Shown: positions 46,502 through 55,143, numbered from the stretch's first letter. The stretch: 64,000 bases of DNA from an uncultured Alphaproteobacteria bacterium (GCA_902619165.1 CACNDI010000001.1:62001-126000); one strand, 5' to 3'. Made by a program: numbers and translations. The notes: a model not told the origin generated them from the sequence alone.

Positions 46502-47479
46502 ATGACCAAGTCTCAGATTAAAATTTCAAAAAAAATTGCAATACTTGAGGCCTTATTAGCTAAAGAAAAAAACTTTTCAGAAGCTGAATTTTCTTATAGC
46601 CAATTTGATAATTTCATATCAGGTAAAAATAAAGAGTATGTAGAAATTTCCTTGAGAATGAATTTTTACTTAACATTGAAAAAATTATTTATTTCAAAAA
46701 GAGTAAATATTTATAAATTATTCTCAAGTTACTTCGAATTCTCAAGGGAAGGGAATGCATTACTTAAAAGCATTATTCATAGAAGCATAATCGAAAGAGT
46801 GGCGATCTTCTATTATTATACCCGGCTAATGAAAAATTATTCGCTACCAAAATCAGATGATGATGATGCTGCACTTACCATTCTTGAACGCACTATCATG
46901 CCAAAGATTGTAAGGGGATATAGTCAGACATCTATCGACCCAGAACAACTACTGAAAATAAATGACATTAGGGGAGTAAGACTACGTAACCTGGAAACTA
47001 GAAATGCATATGACACTACACCATTAAACATATTGACAGCCATTGAGAAACTAGATCGAAAGGTAATAGGAACCAAAAATTCATACAACATTTTATCCAA
47101 CTTTGCCCACCCTAACTTTTTTGATTCAATGACAGCACATTCAAACCAAAGCTCTGAATTGAATGAATTTGGGGATATGGTTTTTAACTTTGTTATGTCT
47201 GCAAAAAAGCCCTTTAAAGTGGACCCTGAACTTAGCAATATTTTGGGGTTAACAGATGACATTTTGATAGAATTGGTGGAGTTTTATCTTGTCATCATAT
47301 TGGAAAGCGAAAAATATATTCGCGAAGCAAAAGCATTTTGTAAAAATTTAGTTGAAAGTGATCTGCAATTTTATGTTAACGAACGTGCTTTTAAAAAAAC
47401 AGGTCTGAGAAAAGGAACCAAATGCCCTTGCTTTTCTGGACTTAGGATAAAGGATTGTTGTGGAAAACACCTTTTTTAA
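46502..47479 (+). CDS. SEC-C motif protein with helical N-terminal domain
   Basis: A 325-aa protein ending in a SEC-C zinc motif (CPCFSGLRIKDCCGKH), as at the end of SecA and many stress or defence proteins. The long helical N-terminal part, with IHRSIIERVAIFYYYTRLM and ILSNFAHPNFFDSM, resembles DUF5677-like proteins; that match is tentative. Cytoplasmic. The SEC-C tail likely mediates contact with ribosomes or another protein. Confidence 0.72.
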   Translation: MTKSQIKISKKIAILEALLAKEKNFSEAEFSYSQFDNFISGKNKEYVEISLRMNFYLTLKKLFISKRVNIYKLFSSYFEFSREGNALLKSIIHRSIIERVAIFYYYTRLMKNYSLPKSDDDDAALTILERTIMPKIVRGYSQTSIDPEQLLKINDIRGVRLRNLETRNAYDTTPLNILTAIEKLDRKVIGTKNSYNILSNFAHPNFFDSMTAHSNQSSELNEFGDMVFNFVMSAKKPFKVDPELSNILGLTDDILIELVEFYLVIILESEKYIREAKAFCKNLVESDLQFYVNERAFKKTGLRKGTKCPCFSGLRIKDCCGKHLF

Positions 47480-47678
47480 TTGAAGATTTACCATGCTTTA
47501 TGATTTTTAAATTGTCGCTGCACAAAATTATCGATTAAATAGTTGAATAGGATCAAATAGATATACCTCATAAGTGGGCAGAAAAAAGATGGCAATAATA
47601 TTGAAGAAATCATATATTTTTGACTATGAAAAAACTTCAAGGGCTTTTCTTGAAAGTCCATATCGAGATTGAGATTGA

Positions 47679-48239
47679 ATGAATAAAAATGGCAGTGAGT
47701 TTGATAAACTATTAAAACGTAGGAAAGAGTTTCAAAAGCTATTTGATGCATCTTTTAAGGACCTAAAGTATCTTTTCACACAGCAATTCAAATACGAAAC
47801 AGAGTTAATGAAAACTTTTTATTTTCAGGATGAAAATAATCCTACCCATCATGCATCAAAAACTTTAAGCAACTTAACGGCAAACGAAAAAAAACTAATA
47901 GTAGAGACGTTAGAGGATAGAAACAAAGATAGACGCCTTTATGACAAAAGTACGTCGAGTTTAATGGCAAGAAACAGGAAGTTTTCTACTACTTGGGCAA
48001 CACCGACCTTTAGAAAAGCATTGAATAAGTGCAGGTTAGCATCAAATTCACGACATTTACGAAAGTTCGTTTATAGTAATGCTGACTTTATTAAAATGAC
48101 AGAACTCGATGAGAGGGTATTAGTAGACTTTCTGGACGAAAACTTTTTTTTCGAAACAAACTTGTGTCGATGGGTTTTTAATAAAGAAGATATAGTTCCA
48201 AAAATTTTACCGACTTCTTCATACCGGCTAGAAAAATAG
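47679..48239 (+). CDS. hypothetical protein
   Basis: A 186-aa basic protein with a helical N-terminus (LLKRRKEFQKLFDASFKDL) and an aromatic, polar remainder. No recognised motif. It stands alone on the plus strand; about 370 bp of mostly non-coding DNA follow. Confidence 0.55.
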   Translation: MNKNGSEFDKLLKRRKEFQKLFDASFKDLKYLFTQQFKYETELMKTFYFQDENNPTHHASKTLSNLTANEKKLIVETLEDRNKDRRLYDKSTSSLMARNRKFSTTWATPTFRKALNKCRLASNSRHLRKFVYSNADFIKMTELDERVLVDFLDENFFFETNLCRWVFNKEDIVPKILPTSSYRLEK

Positions 48240-48359
48240 TATCACATTCGACTAACTTATGTTGCAACCGCAAACACCCCATATTATTGGGTATTAATTT
48301 CTATGCACCTTTTAAATATTGATCGGGTTTTTTTGAATAGCTTGAGAAATAGAACTTGT

Positions 48360-48467
48360 TTAACGTCGTCTGCGTGATCTACGACTACGTTTTCGGTTTG
48401 CTCGACGCATTAGGTCATCAAATTCAGGCCCATAAATTAGCCTACCTATTAAGTTTAATATAAACAT
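48360..48467 (-). CDS. very small protein with arginine-rich tail (35 aa)
   Basis: Within the gap 48240-48609 the minus strand encodes 35 aa: MFILNLIGRLIYGPEFDD, then a tail of mixed Arg, Lys and Ser. A hydrophobic N-terminus with a strongly basic C-terminus suggests a membrane or nucleic-acid-binding peptide. The ribosome site is weak. The rest of the gap shows nothing convincing. Confidence 0.35.
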   Translation of the reverse strand: MFILNLIGRLIYGPEFDDLMRRANRKRSRRSRRRR

Positions 48468-48609
48468 TGTCTACTTTCTGACTATTTAATTTAACTGCTT
48501 ATACTAGTATTGATTATATCTAGCAATCTGTTCTTTGAGTTAAAAAGTACTATAGCACTTTTTTATATTTTATTGTTAACTTAAGAAGTTAAAGTATTAG
48601 GAATCAAAA

Positions 48610-49749
48610 TTGACACAATTAACTATTGAGGAAGAACGATTTCTTGAAAGCAATCGAGTTCCATTTGGTGCGGTTCTCGACGCAAATGGCCTAGAAAAAC
48701 CAGATTGGCGCAAACTTATAAGAGCATTAGAAAAGTGGGTTATTGTGGGAGGTTTGCCATGCGAAAAGGCAGGACATACCATCAGATTGAGAAGTGGTCA
48801 CTGTTATCAATGTGGAACTTCATCACCAGTATTTCTTCTTAGAAAGTTAAATTTTACAAATCTTTATATAGCAGGATCCTCCTCAGGTGGTTTCCTGAAA
48901 TTAGGCTCATCCAGAGATTTTAAAAAAAATATTGAAACCCTCAATCAGCACAAATACGCAGGTGTAGATGATTGGCAAGTGATCATCGCTTATGAAGTTA
49001 AGGGATCAGAGAAAATTGAATTTAAGACACAGAGAAAAATCAAGCGATTTTTTAATCCAGAGTATGTTCGAATGGGTGGAAGAGACATAGTTTGCTTAGA
49101 CACTTTTAAATGTAAGTTTTCAAGAGCAAAAAAAGCTTTAACTGACAGTTTAGATAATCAATCTCGTCTATTGTTTTCAGATGATAGCTTGGAACAGTCT
49201 TTTGAAAGCCTTGTTGAGAAGGTATTAGAAGAACAAAAAGAAAGAGAATTCGTCTACTTGGATACTGAAACCACTGGTGTACCTGCTTGGGAAAATAAGA
49301 TTGTAGAAATATCAATTATCGATGATGAGGGAAATGTCCTGCTTGATACGCTAGTAAATCCAGAAAGAGAAATTCCAGAAGAGGCAACTAAGATACATGG
49401 AATAACTAATGAGATGGTTAAAACTTATGGAACAATCGAGGAATTTATACCTAAAATAAATAACCTAATTAGAGGAAAAAAACTCGTAATTTATAATTAT
49501 GATTATGATACCGAATTCTTTCCAGACAAACTGGGTCAAGCCTTAGAAATTTGCTGTGCTCTTAGAGCATACCAAAGCCATATGAAAATAGTCAAAGGGT
49601 CAAGCCTTTCTAATGCGACTAATCACATCGGATATAGTTGGGAGGGGAAAGCACATCGGGCATTAGCAGATACACGTGCTTGCAGAAGTGTATGGCGGTG
49701 GTTACTAGAGCAAGACCCTGAAATTGAACATACCCATTCCTATCTTTAA
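48610..49749 (+). CDS. GIY-YIG-like / DnaQ-type 3'-5' exonuclease fusion
   Basis: A 379-aa protein with a probable TTG start (AGGA upstream). The N-terminal half has a Cys/His pair region and a GIY-YIG-like segment (LYIAGSSSGGFLKLGSSRDF). The C-terminal half is a DEDDh exonuclease: YLDTETTGVPAWENKIVEIS (Exo I), VIYNYDYDTEF (Exo II) and HRALADTRAC (Exo III). It probably trims or repairs DNA, or attacks foreign DNA. No replication partner is adjacent. Confidence 0.85.
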   Translation: MTQLTIEEERFLESNRVPFGAVLDANGLEKPDWRKLIRALEKWVIVGGLPCEKAGHTIRLRSGHCYQCGTSSPVFLLRKLNFTNLYIAGSSSGGFLKLGSSRDFKKNIETLNQHKYAGVDDWQVIIAYEVKGSEKIEFKTQRKIKRFFNPEYVRMGGRDIVCLDTFKCKFSRAKKALTDSLDNQSRLLFSDDSLEQSFESLVEKVLEEQKEREFVYLDTETTGVPAWENKIVEISIIDDEGNVLLDTLVNPEREIPEEATKIHGITNEMVKTYGTIEEFIPKINNLIRGKKLVIYNYDYDTEFFPDKLGQALEICCALRAYQSHMKIVKGSSLSNATNHIGYSWEGKAHRALADTRACRSVWRWLLEQDPEIEHTHSYL

Positions 49750-49798
49750 AAAAATCTTAAGTAAATAAACCCTATGTAAATTAGTATAAGATCTTGAC

Positions 49799-50377
49799 AT
49801 GAAACAATCTAAAGGAGTCTATGGAATAGGGTCAACAGGTCTTAGCACTATGTTTTTTTTAAACGAAACATCGACACTGCCTCCGACCAGTCTCTTGTTT
49901 GTTAAATCAGATTTTGAAAAAAAATTAGAGCGCAAAGCAATAGAGTCCCTCTCTTCTCGAAAGAAATTAGATACTTTTAAGATTTTAAGTAACTCAGGTT
50001 TAGTAAAATTAATAGAGGATACTTTTGAGACTATCGATGAAGCAGGTAAAACATTATTAACAATCTTCGAAAATCAGAAAATTTACAACATTGTTGGTTT
50101 GGGAGGAGAAAGTGGTGATTTCTTTATCAAGCTTTTAAAAGTCCAAGCAAAAAAGGAGCAAGAAATTACGTCTTTTTGTATTTTACCATTCAAATTTGAA
50201 GGCACAAAAAAAATTAATTATGCTCGATATCAACTCGAAACAATAAGGAAGACGCGAGGCAAAACGATCATGCTTAAAAATGATGATTTATTGAAAACGG
50301 AGAATAAAAACCTTTCATTCGAGGAAGTCTTCGTGAACTATCACAAAATTATCAGAGACGGTATTTATGATAGGTAA
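49799..50377 (+). CDS. truncated, divergent FtsZ/tubulin-like GTPase
   Basis: A 192-aa protein whose order of motifs follows the FtsZ GTPase domain. These are GVYGIGSTGLS (6-16, G1 loop position), LLFVKSD (32-38, cf. FtsZ AVNTD), GLGGESGD (100-107, cf. tubulin signature GGGTGTG), PFKFEG (130-135, cf. PFxFEG) and NDDLL (161-165, cf. NDRLL), then FEEVFVNYHKIIRDGI (cf. AF..AD..LRQGV). The C-terminal activation domain, with its T7 loop, is absent. The altered signature loop suggests weak or no GTP hydrolysis. Function is inferred only: interference with host FtsZ or a private filament. Confidence 0.72.
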   Translation: MKQSKGVYGIGSTGLSTMFFLNETSTLPPTSLLFVKSDFEKKLERKAIESLSSRKKLDTFKILSNSGLVKLIEDTFETIDEAGKTLLTIFENQKIYNIVGLGGESGDFFIKLLKVQAKKEQEITSFCILPFKFEGTKKINYARYQLETIRKTRGKTIMLKNDDLLKTENKNLSFEEVFVNYHKIIRDGIYDR

Positions 50378-50433
50378 GTACTATTTTGGTTTTCATCAAA
50401 AATATAAGGCACCAAAATATTAGGAGTAGATTG

Positions 50434-50667
50434 ATGACTGGAAAAGTTTCAAGGCAATCAAAAATATTAACCCAACGTGAATTTTTGATTTTAAAAATGC
50501 GTTTCGGAATTGATATGCCAAACGAAGAGACGTGGACACTCCATCAAATCGCAAAAATATTCAAAATATCGCATGAGCGCGTCCGGCAGATTGAGCATCA
50601 GGCCTTACAAAAACTACGAGACAATCCTGATATGCACGAACTTAAACACCTCGTTATTGAGGAATAG
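50434..50667 (+). CDS. sigma-70 region 4-only protein
   Basis: A 77-aa protein that is almost entirely sigma-70 region 4: LTQREFLILKMRFGIDM, then LHQIAKIFKISHERVRQIE and ALQKLRDNPDM, as in RpoD/RpoH. Region 2, needed for -10 recognition and core binding, is missing. ATG 50434 has TAGGAG upstream; upstream in-frame codons lack a site. It begins 56 bp after the FtsZ-like gene. It may act as a DNA-binding regulator of -35 elements or as an anti-sigma decoy. Confidence 0.85.
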   Translation: MTGKVSRQSKILTQREFLILKMRFGIDMPNEETWTLHQIAKIFKISHERVRQIEHQALQKLRDNPDMHELKHLVIEE

Positions 50668-50719
50668 ATTTGAACTTTTCTGGGGTTGTGAAATAATAAC
50701 CTAACAATTTCTACTATAA

Positions 50720-51106
50720 TTATTTACCTGAAAACTTATTCTCGACAAACTTGCCTTCAAATATTTCGCCATACCGGTCAACCAACCTTCCCTCACCATG
50801 ATATTGACCTGCCTGGAAATCTCCTTCATATTCCTCTAGAGTTTGATCCCCGAATTTATAAACAAGTTTCCCTTTCCCGTCAGGAAATAAGTTGTGGTAG
50901 GGGTAACTTTGATTATTGAAATCTTCCCTAATGTCACCGTCTTCAGTGAAAACGAGTGTGGTTGCTGTGTACTCAGGAGATAGAACTTCACCTTCATAAA
51001 AGACCCTGACCTCATCTTCATTGTAACTTTTCGGAATAAAGTGCTCCTCTTTATCTTTAATACTCTCAGTTGTTTCATTATTGCGCTTTTTAAAAAATTT
51101 TAACAT
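50720..51106 (-). CDS. MORN-repeat protein
   Basis: A 128-aa protein starting MLKFFKKRN, with MORN-type repeats in the C-terminal half (YEGDFQAGQYHGEGRLVD, FEGKFVENKFSG). MORN repeats often bind membranes or proteins. A second MORN protein with a similar start (MFGIFKRD) is at 58104. AGGAG precedes the ATG. It closes a run of small minus-strand envelope genes. Confidence 0.78.
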   Translation of the reverse strand: MLKFFKKRNNETTESIKDKEEHFIPKSYNEDEVRVFYEGEVLSPEYTATTLVFTEDGDIREDFNNQSYPYHNLFPDGKGKLVYKFGDQTLEEYEGDFQAGQYHGEGRLVDRYGEIFEGKFVENKFSGK

Positions 51107-51145
51107 CGGTGCTCCTATTTCATAACATTTTTATAAGTCAAAGAT

Positions 51146-51331
51146 CTACCTCCCTAGCGGTAATGAGGCATTAGAAAAACAAGATAGTACTGGCCCAGGC
51201 TTTACAGGGTAATTATAGAATTTTTCAACTTTATAACAATAGTCTGCGTATGATGCGTAATACATTATCCATTCATCAATTCCAAGGATGTATATTAATA
51301 ATGTGGCCAACAGTACCTGTTTCCATTTCAT
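51146..51331 (-). CDS. small membrane protein, DEW family
   Basis: A 61-aa protein with a hydrophobic N-terminus (VLLATLLIYILGIDEWIMYY) and three cysteines in the remainder. The LxxDEW(I/V)xY segment is shared with the 31-aa protein at 52779. It overlaps the upstream gene stop by 4 bp (ATGA), which supports it as genuine. Confidence 0.6.
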   Translation of the reverse strand: MKWKQVLLATLLIYILGIDEWIMYYASYADYCYKVEKFYNYPVKPGPVLSCFSNASLPLGR

Positions 51332-51537
51332 TGCATTATCGTCATTGGGGTAATTATTCCCATCTGAAGAATTAAAAAGAAGAGCGTTGCTACTATTAAT
51401 AAAAAACCAATTGGTTTTTGAAATTTATTATTAACATTACTATGTCTAATAATTTTATTTCTACTATCTGCAATAAGTTCTCTTTTTAAGGAATAATCAT
51501 TTTTTATATACTCAAAATTTTGCTCATCAAATGGCAT
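51328..51537 (-). CDS. small membrane protein
   Basis: A 69-aa protein with a polar, basic N-terminus and one C-terminal membrane helix (IGFLLIVATLFFLILQMG). GGAG precedes the ATG. Its stop overlaps the DEW-family gene. Function unknown. Confidence 0.6.
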   Translation of the reverse strand: MPFDEQNFEYIKNDYSLKRELIADSRNKIIRHSNVNNKFQKPIGFLLIVATLFFLILQMGIITPMTIMQ

Positions 51538-51560
51538 TGTATTCTCCTTTTTTTATTTAT

Positions 51561-51839
51561 TTAGCCTCTTCCATAATGTCGGTCGTATTGTGACGAGATA
51601 TTGCTAAGTTCCACTCTATCTCCACAACCCAAAATAATTACTCGTCCATTTCGCCTCTGCGCATGCTGTTTTAAAGCTGTATCCAGGAACACATATTTGT
51701 CATTAAGGAACTGGTAGCATTGACTTCGCGTCGAAAATTCTTTTTGTTTAAACTCAGTTAGTTCATTTTCATCTCCATTACCCTGGGGATTAAAAATGAT
51801 TAGTTGAGCAAAGACGATCCATGTTGCATTACTAACCAT
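51561..51839 (-). CDS. two-cysteine small envelope family protein
   Basis: A 92-aa member of the family also seen at 43818, 52518 and 52879: hydrophobic start (WIVFAQLIIF), FSTRSQCYQFLNDKY, then NGRVIILGCGDR. Two cysteines are spaced as in the paralogs. GGGGA precedes the ATG. It overlaps the upstream VWGD-family gene by 8 bp. Confidence 0.65.
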   Translation of the reverse strand: MVSNATWIVFAQLIIFNPQGNGDENELTEFKQKEFSTRSQCYQFLNDKYVFLDTALKQHAQRRNGRVIILGCGDRVELSNISSQYDRHYGRG

Positions 51840-52131
51840 TATATCTTCCCCTTCTATTTCTTTCTAATAGCCATAGTGTAAAAAAAAGTAAGATTAGAGA
51901 TGGTTGTAGCAGGATGAAAATTAAAATGTTTATGAGATTATACCCAAGACCCGTTAAATCTCCCCATACTTTCAAAACATCAACGCACCACCAAAAGACC
52001 AGATCAATAAAATTCATGAATCCAAAAAATTTAATCTCTAAAAGATTATTAATCGCTTCCTCTGCTTCAATGACATTATTAGGCAAACTATCTATTAATG
52101 ATGGCTTTGTTATCGGAACTTTTACTTCCAT
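51832..52131 (-). CDS. VWGD-family small membrane protein
   Basis: A 99-aa protein with one or two membrane helices. Its core LKVWGDLTGLGYNLINILIF and LQPSLILLFF are nearly identical to the protein at 57739, while the N-termini differ. AAGGAG precedes the ATG. The tight match marks a duplication within the island. No known family. Confidence 0.7.
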   Translation of the reverse strand: MEVKVPITKPSLIDSLPNNVIEAEEAINNLLEIKFFGFMNFIDLVFWWCVDVLKVWGDLTGLGYNLINILIFILLQPSLILLFFTLWLLERNRRGRYNG

Positions 52132-52153
52132 TATTTTTTCTCCTTAGCCCAAG

Positions 52154-52441
52154 TTACTTTCGAAATCGTATTTTTTTATGGAAGACGGTCACAATGGTAT
52201 CGTCTTTTGCAATAACTACCACGCCGTCTATTAATGCCGCCTTTGCTGGGGAAAGCACATTTTCTTGAATCAATTTTTTAACTTTACGTTTGGAAATAAA
52301 TTGTGAAATACAACTCTCATTCGCGTGTTTATATTTGTCAGAATATTCCAAAATAAAGTTTACAACCCATGGCCTTATTCCTCTTTGCTGTGATCGTTTG
52401 ATGGCATGATTTGAAAAATTATTTTCAATGATAACACTCAT
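52154..52441 (-). CDS. DUF4258-like small protein
   Basis: A 95-aa basic protein: HAIKRSQQRGIRPWVVNFIL near the N-terminus and VVVIAKDDTIVTVFHK near the end. This pattern resembles DUF4258-type proteins, some of which look like BECR-fold nuclease toxins. The match is by eye. GGGAG precedes the ATG. No antitoxin partner is obvious. Confidence 0.62.
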   Translation of the reverse strand: MSVIIENNFSNHAIKRSQQRGIRPWVVNFILEYSDKYKHANESCISQFISKRKVKKLIQENVLSPAKAALIDGVVVIAKDDTIVTVFHKKIRFRK

Positions 52442-52517
52442 AATTTTCTCCCTTTTTTGTTACCTATTTCATTAAACGAATTAGGCAGGACAATTATTGT
52501 GTTTTAAAAAAAAATAT

Positions 52518-52754
52518 TTACACAAGACCATTTTGATCTTGAAAGTCGCTTCTTTTGGCACAGTCTACGTATAGGATGGTGCCATCTGGATAAAACTTTT
52601 TAATATGATTTTCCAATGTCTCAAAAACGAGATCATTTTCTTTTGATAAGTAACTTTTGCACTCCCTGTGTGTTTTAAAGAGGGCTGGCTTATAACTCAA
52701 ATTCTTGGTTTCGCCCTCAATAAGAATTGAAGCAAATAAAATTATCAAACTCAT
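52518..52754 (-). CDS. two-cysteine small envelope family protein
   Basis: A 78-aa family member: hydrophobic start (SLIILFASILIEGE), FKTHRECKSYLSKEN, and PDGTILYVDCAKR. AAGGA precedes the ATG. Closest in layout to the protein at 52879, from which it is separated by a 31-aa DEW-family gene. Confidence 0.65.
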   Translation of the reverse strand: MSLIILFASILIEGETKNLSYKPALFKTHRECKSYLSKENDLVFETLENHIKKFYPDGTILYVDCAKRSDFQDQNGLV

Positions 52755-52778
52755 TTTGTAGATCCTTTTCCCATTTAA

Positions 52779-52874
52779 TTAGAGATAAAAATAATTAATA
52801 TAGAGCCATCCATATATCACCCACTCATCAAGACGCAGTGTGTATGCTATTAGTGTGTAAGGTATGATCCTCAT
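52779..52874 (-). CDS. 31-aa DEW-family membrane peptide
   Basis: A short gene starting 4 bp after the stop of the upstream family member, with GGAAG about 8 nt ahead of ATG. It reads MRIIPYTLIAYTLRLDEW then VIYGWLYINYF. The L-x-DEW-x-x-Y segment matches the 61-aa protein at 51146, which supports it as real. Confidence 0.5.
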   Translation of the reverse strand: MRIIPYTLIAYTLRLDEWVIYGWLYINYFYL

Positions 52875-52878
52875 CCAA

Positions 52879-53121
52879 TTACTTCCATTCACCAGAGTCA
52901 CTTCGAATAACGTCTTTGCGGGCGGAACACCCTATAACAAGAAGTCTGCCCGAGGGTTGAATACTATTTCTAATACCATCTACGACTTCACCAAAATGTT
53001 TGTCATGTTTGGTCATGTATTCATAACATTCCTTCTTCGAAGAAAAATCGATCGCCTTATATTCCAATTGCTTAACTTCACCTTGAAAAAAAATAGTTGC
53101 GAAGACTATAAATTTATCCAT
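52879..53121 (-). CDS. two-cysteine small envelope family protein
   Basis: About 80 aa from ATG 53121 (GGGTG upstream; a GTG at 53130 lacks a site). It has DKFIVFATIFFQGEVKQLEY, FSSKKECYEYMTK and SGRLLVIGCSAR. It is the first gene of the minus-strand block that ends at 50720 and is divergent from the ECF sigma gene. Confidence 0.65.
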   Translation of the reverse strand: MDKFIVFATIFFQGEVKQLEYKAIDFSSKKECYEYMTKHDKHFGEVVDGIRNSIQPSGRLLVIGCSARKDVIRSDSGEWK

Positions 53122-53251
53122 GTTTTTCACCCATTTTTATGCGTTTAATAGTACTTAACGAATGAGGAATGGATTTTATTGCAGTTGTTAAAAAAAAAAG
53201 TTTGTCCTATTTTTTTGAAGATTTTTAACAAAATGATTCGAGGTTACTGTA

Positions 53252-53812
53252 TTGAACCGCAAAACAAATTGGGAAGTTTTCATAGAGGATCAACTTAAGG
53301 AGGTCTATCAAAAGCTATTTGATAGAATTTTTTTCCTTCAAAATAAAAACGGCTACAGAAACGAAAGTGAAGCTGAAGAAATAGTTCATGACACATGCGT
53401 TCGATGCATAGAGAAAATGAACCAATTTGATGGGAAGCATTTCCTAGCGTGGGCACGAACAATTTTAGAAAGAATTTATATTGATAAGGGTCGACGTAAA
53501 AAAAATTATGACGTTATTTTAACAGATATTAGAAATATGTCAGATGCCTATCTTAATGTAGATGTATCTGAAGAGGTTTACACCAATATTGCTTACGAGA
53601 CCTGTCTTAAAAAATTGAGTGAAAAGCAATATCAAGTTTTCTATTTGCAAATTAATGGACGTAATGACCAATCTGGAAAACCAATGACCACCGATAGAAT
53701 GAGTAAAATTTTAGGTATGCCACTTGGGACTCTTCTACCTCTACTTGCTAGAGCAAAAAAGTCATTTTCCAATTGCTTACATAAACAATTACAGAACACG
53801 AATGAGGAATGA
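53252..53812 (+). CDS. ECF-type sigma factor
   Basis: A 186-aa sigma-70 family protein with region 2 (EAEEIVHDTCVRCIEKM, FLAWARTILERIYIDKGRR) and region 4 (LKKLSEKQYQVFYLQINGR, MTTDRMSKILGMPLGTLL). TTG start with GAGG upstream. Its stop overlaps the next gene by 4 bp (ATGA), the usual coupling of an ECF sigma with its anti-sigma. It likely switches on a small regulon in response to an envelope signal. Confidence 0.85.
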   Translation: MNRKTNWEVFIEDQLKEVYQKLFDRIFFLQNKNGYRNESEAEEIVHDTCVRCIEKMNQFDGKHFLAWARTILERIYIDKGRRKKNYDVILTDIRNMSDAYLNVDVSEEVYTNIAYETCLKKLSEKQYQVFYLQINGRNDQSGKPMTTDRMSKILGMPLGTLLPLLARAKKSFSNCLHKQLQNTNEE

Positions 53813-55143
53813 GTAGCATGGACTTTACAGACGAACAGATTATGCAATTTGTTGATGGCGAGGCCACTCAAGATCTTGCAAATAAACTAGAGAAAGCCCG
53901 AGAAAATAACAAGGAACTAAATTCTAGAATTTATAAGTTCCAATTGGCAAATACTGTAATGCTTAAACATACCCAGGAAAAAAAGGAGATGCCTGAGTTG
54001 TTCTATGCAAGACTAAGAAAAAAGAGAATTGAGCAAGAAGAAAGTTTAGATGAGAGAACCAATATTGGCTTTTTCTTCAGAAACTTTGGACGTACTGCTA
54101 TTGCTGCATCAATTGCTGCATTTGGCGTTTTATTTGCTACTGGTGCTTATCAACTTCAGGTGACAAGTAATAATAATTTAGCGCGAGACTTCTATTCGTC
54201 GTTCGAACAGAGTGATAAATTACAACAGGCAATAAGTGCTGTGAAGATGGCAAATGTTGGCGATTTTATTGAAAAAGAAAACTCGTTGAGAAAGAAGAGT
54301 ATTCACCTTGGGTCGCAACCGATCCGAACATTATCTGATAGTATAGAAGGAGATCTCGGGATAACCGTGTATCTCAACAAAAATCTTACATATAAACTTA
54401 ATAAAGGAGACTTTGTTGTCACTGGCGCAAAATTGGAAATTCAAATTAAAGGCTTAGGCAACGGCATAGTCACTTTGATCTATCAAGACTCTAAAGGCGA
54501 AAAACAAGTTATATTAGATAGAAAACCAATAAAAAGAGGTGAAGTGAAATCACTTGGACCCTATACAGTTATTGGACCCGAAGGGCTAGACTATATTCAA
54601 TATGTCTTTGCATCCGATGATAATACAAAAGAAGTTCAAAGCGAACTAATTGACTTTACTGTATTAAAAAATGGTGAACCAACCTTAAAAAATGAGGTTG
54701 CCGATTTTATGGCGGTACCAAGATCTCTGTTTTCCCGAGCAGTACAAATTCAATTAGGCAATAAAATTATTGATCAATCTGTCTTATCAATCGCAGATGA
54801 TCTATCGGATAACAATAATGATAAAATTAAAACGGCAACTCCTATTTGGCAAAGAAATGGAAAGTTTTACATTGATGCAAACGATAATGGCTACGCAAAT
54901 ATTATTTCCTCAAGAAATTCTATTGATAATGAGTGGCGAATATCCCTTGATAGAAATGATAATCGCATAATTGATGGACTTGGAACTGTCTCAGTCGATG
55001 ACAATGGAATTTACGCTTTTCGATGGCTTCTTGATGAAAACGAGGATGGCGTAGTCGATAAAGTGGCGATTGATAGCGATGGTGATTGGAAACCTGAAAA
55101 GATTTACTTTTTATATCCTAAAGGGTCCACATTTAATTTTTAG
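53809..55143 (+). CDS. membrane anti-sigma-like protein with DUF4384-like and Asp-rich repeats
   Basis: A 444-aa protein. The cytoplasmic N-terminus (FTDEQIMQFVDGEATQDL) resembles anti-sigma domains; a membrane helix follows at about 94-114 (GRTAIAASIAAFGVLFATGA). Outside it carries a beta-rich, DUF4384-like domain (about 170-280). The C-terminal part has Asp-rich, calcium-binding-like loops (DANDNGY, DRNDNRIIDG, DENEDGVVDK, DSDGDW). It is coupled to the ECF sigma gene and convergent, with an 11-bp overlap, with the caspase gene. Confidence 0.78.
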   Translation: MSSMDFTDEQIMQFVDGEATQDLANKLEKARENNKELNSRIYKFQLANTVMLKHTQEKKEMPELFYARLRKKRIEQEESLDERTNIGFFFRNFGRTAIAASIAAFGVLFATGAYQLQVTSNNNLARDFYSSFEQSDKLQQAISAVKMANVGDFIEKENSLRKKSIHLGSQPIRTLSDSIEGDLGITVYLNKNLTYKLNKGDFVVTGAKLEIQIKGLGNGIVTLIYQDSKGEKQVILDRKPIKRGEVKSLGPYTVIGPEGLDYIQYVFASDDNTKEVQSELIDFTVLKNGEPTLKNEVADFMAVPRSLFSRAVQIQLGNKIIDQSVLSIADDLSDNNNDKIKTATPIWQRNGKFYIDANDNGYANIISSRNSIDNEWRISLDRNDNRIIDGLGTVSVDDNGIYAFRWLLDENEDGVVDKVAIDSDGDWKPEKIYFLYPKGSTFNF

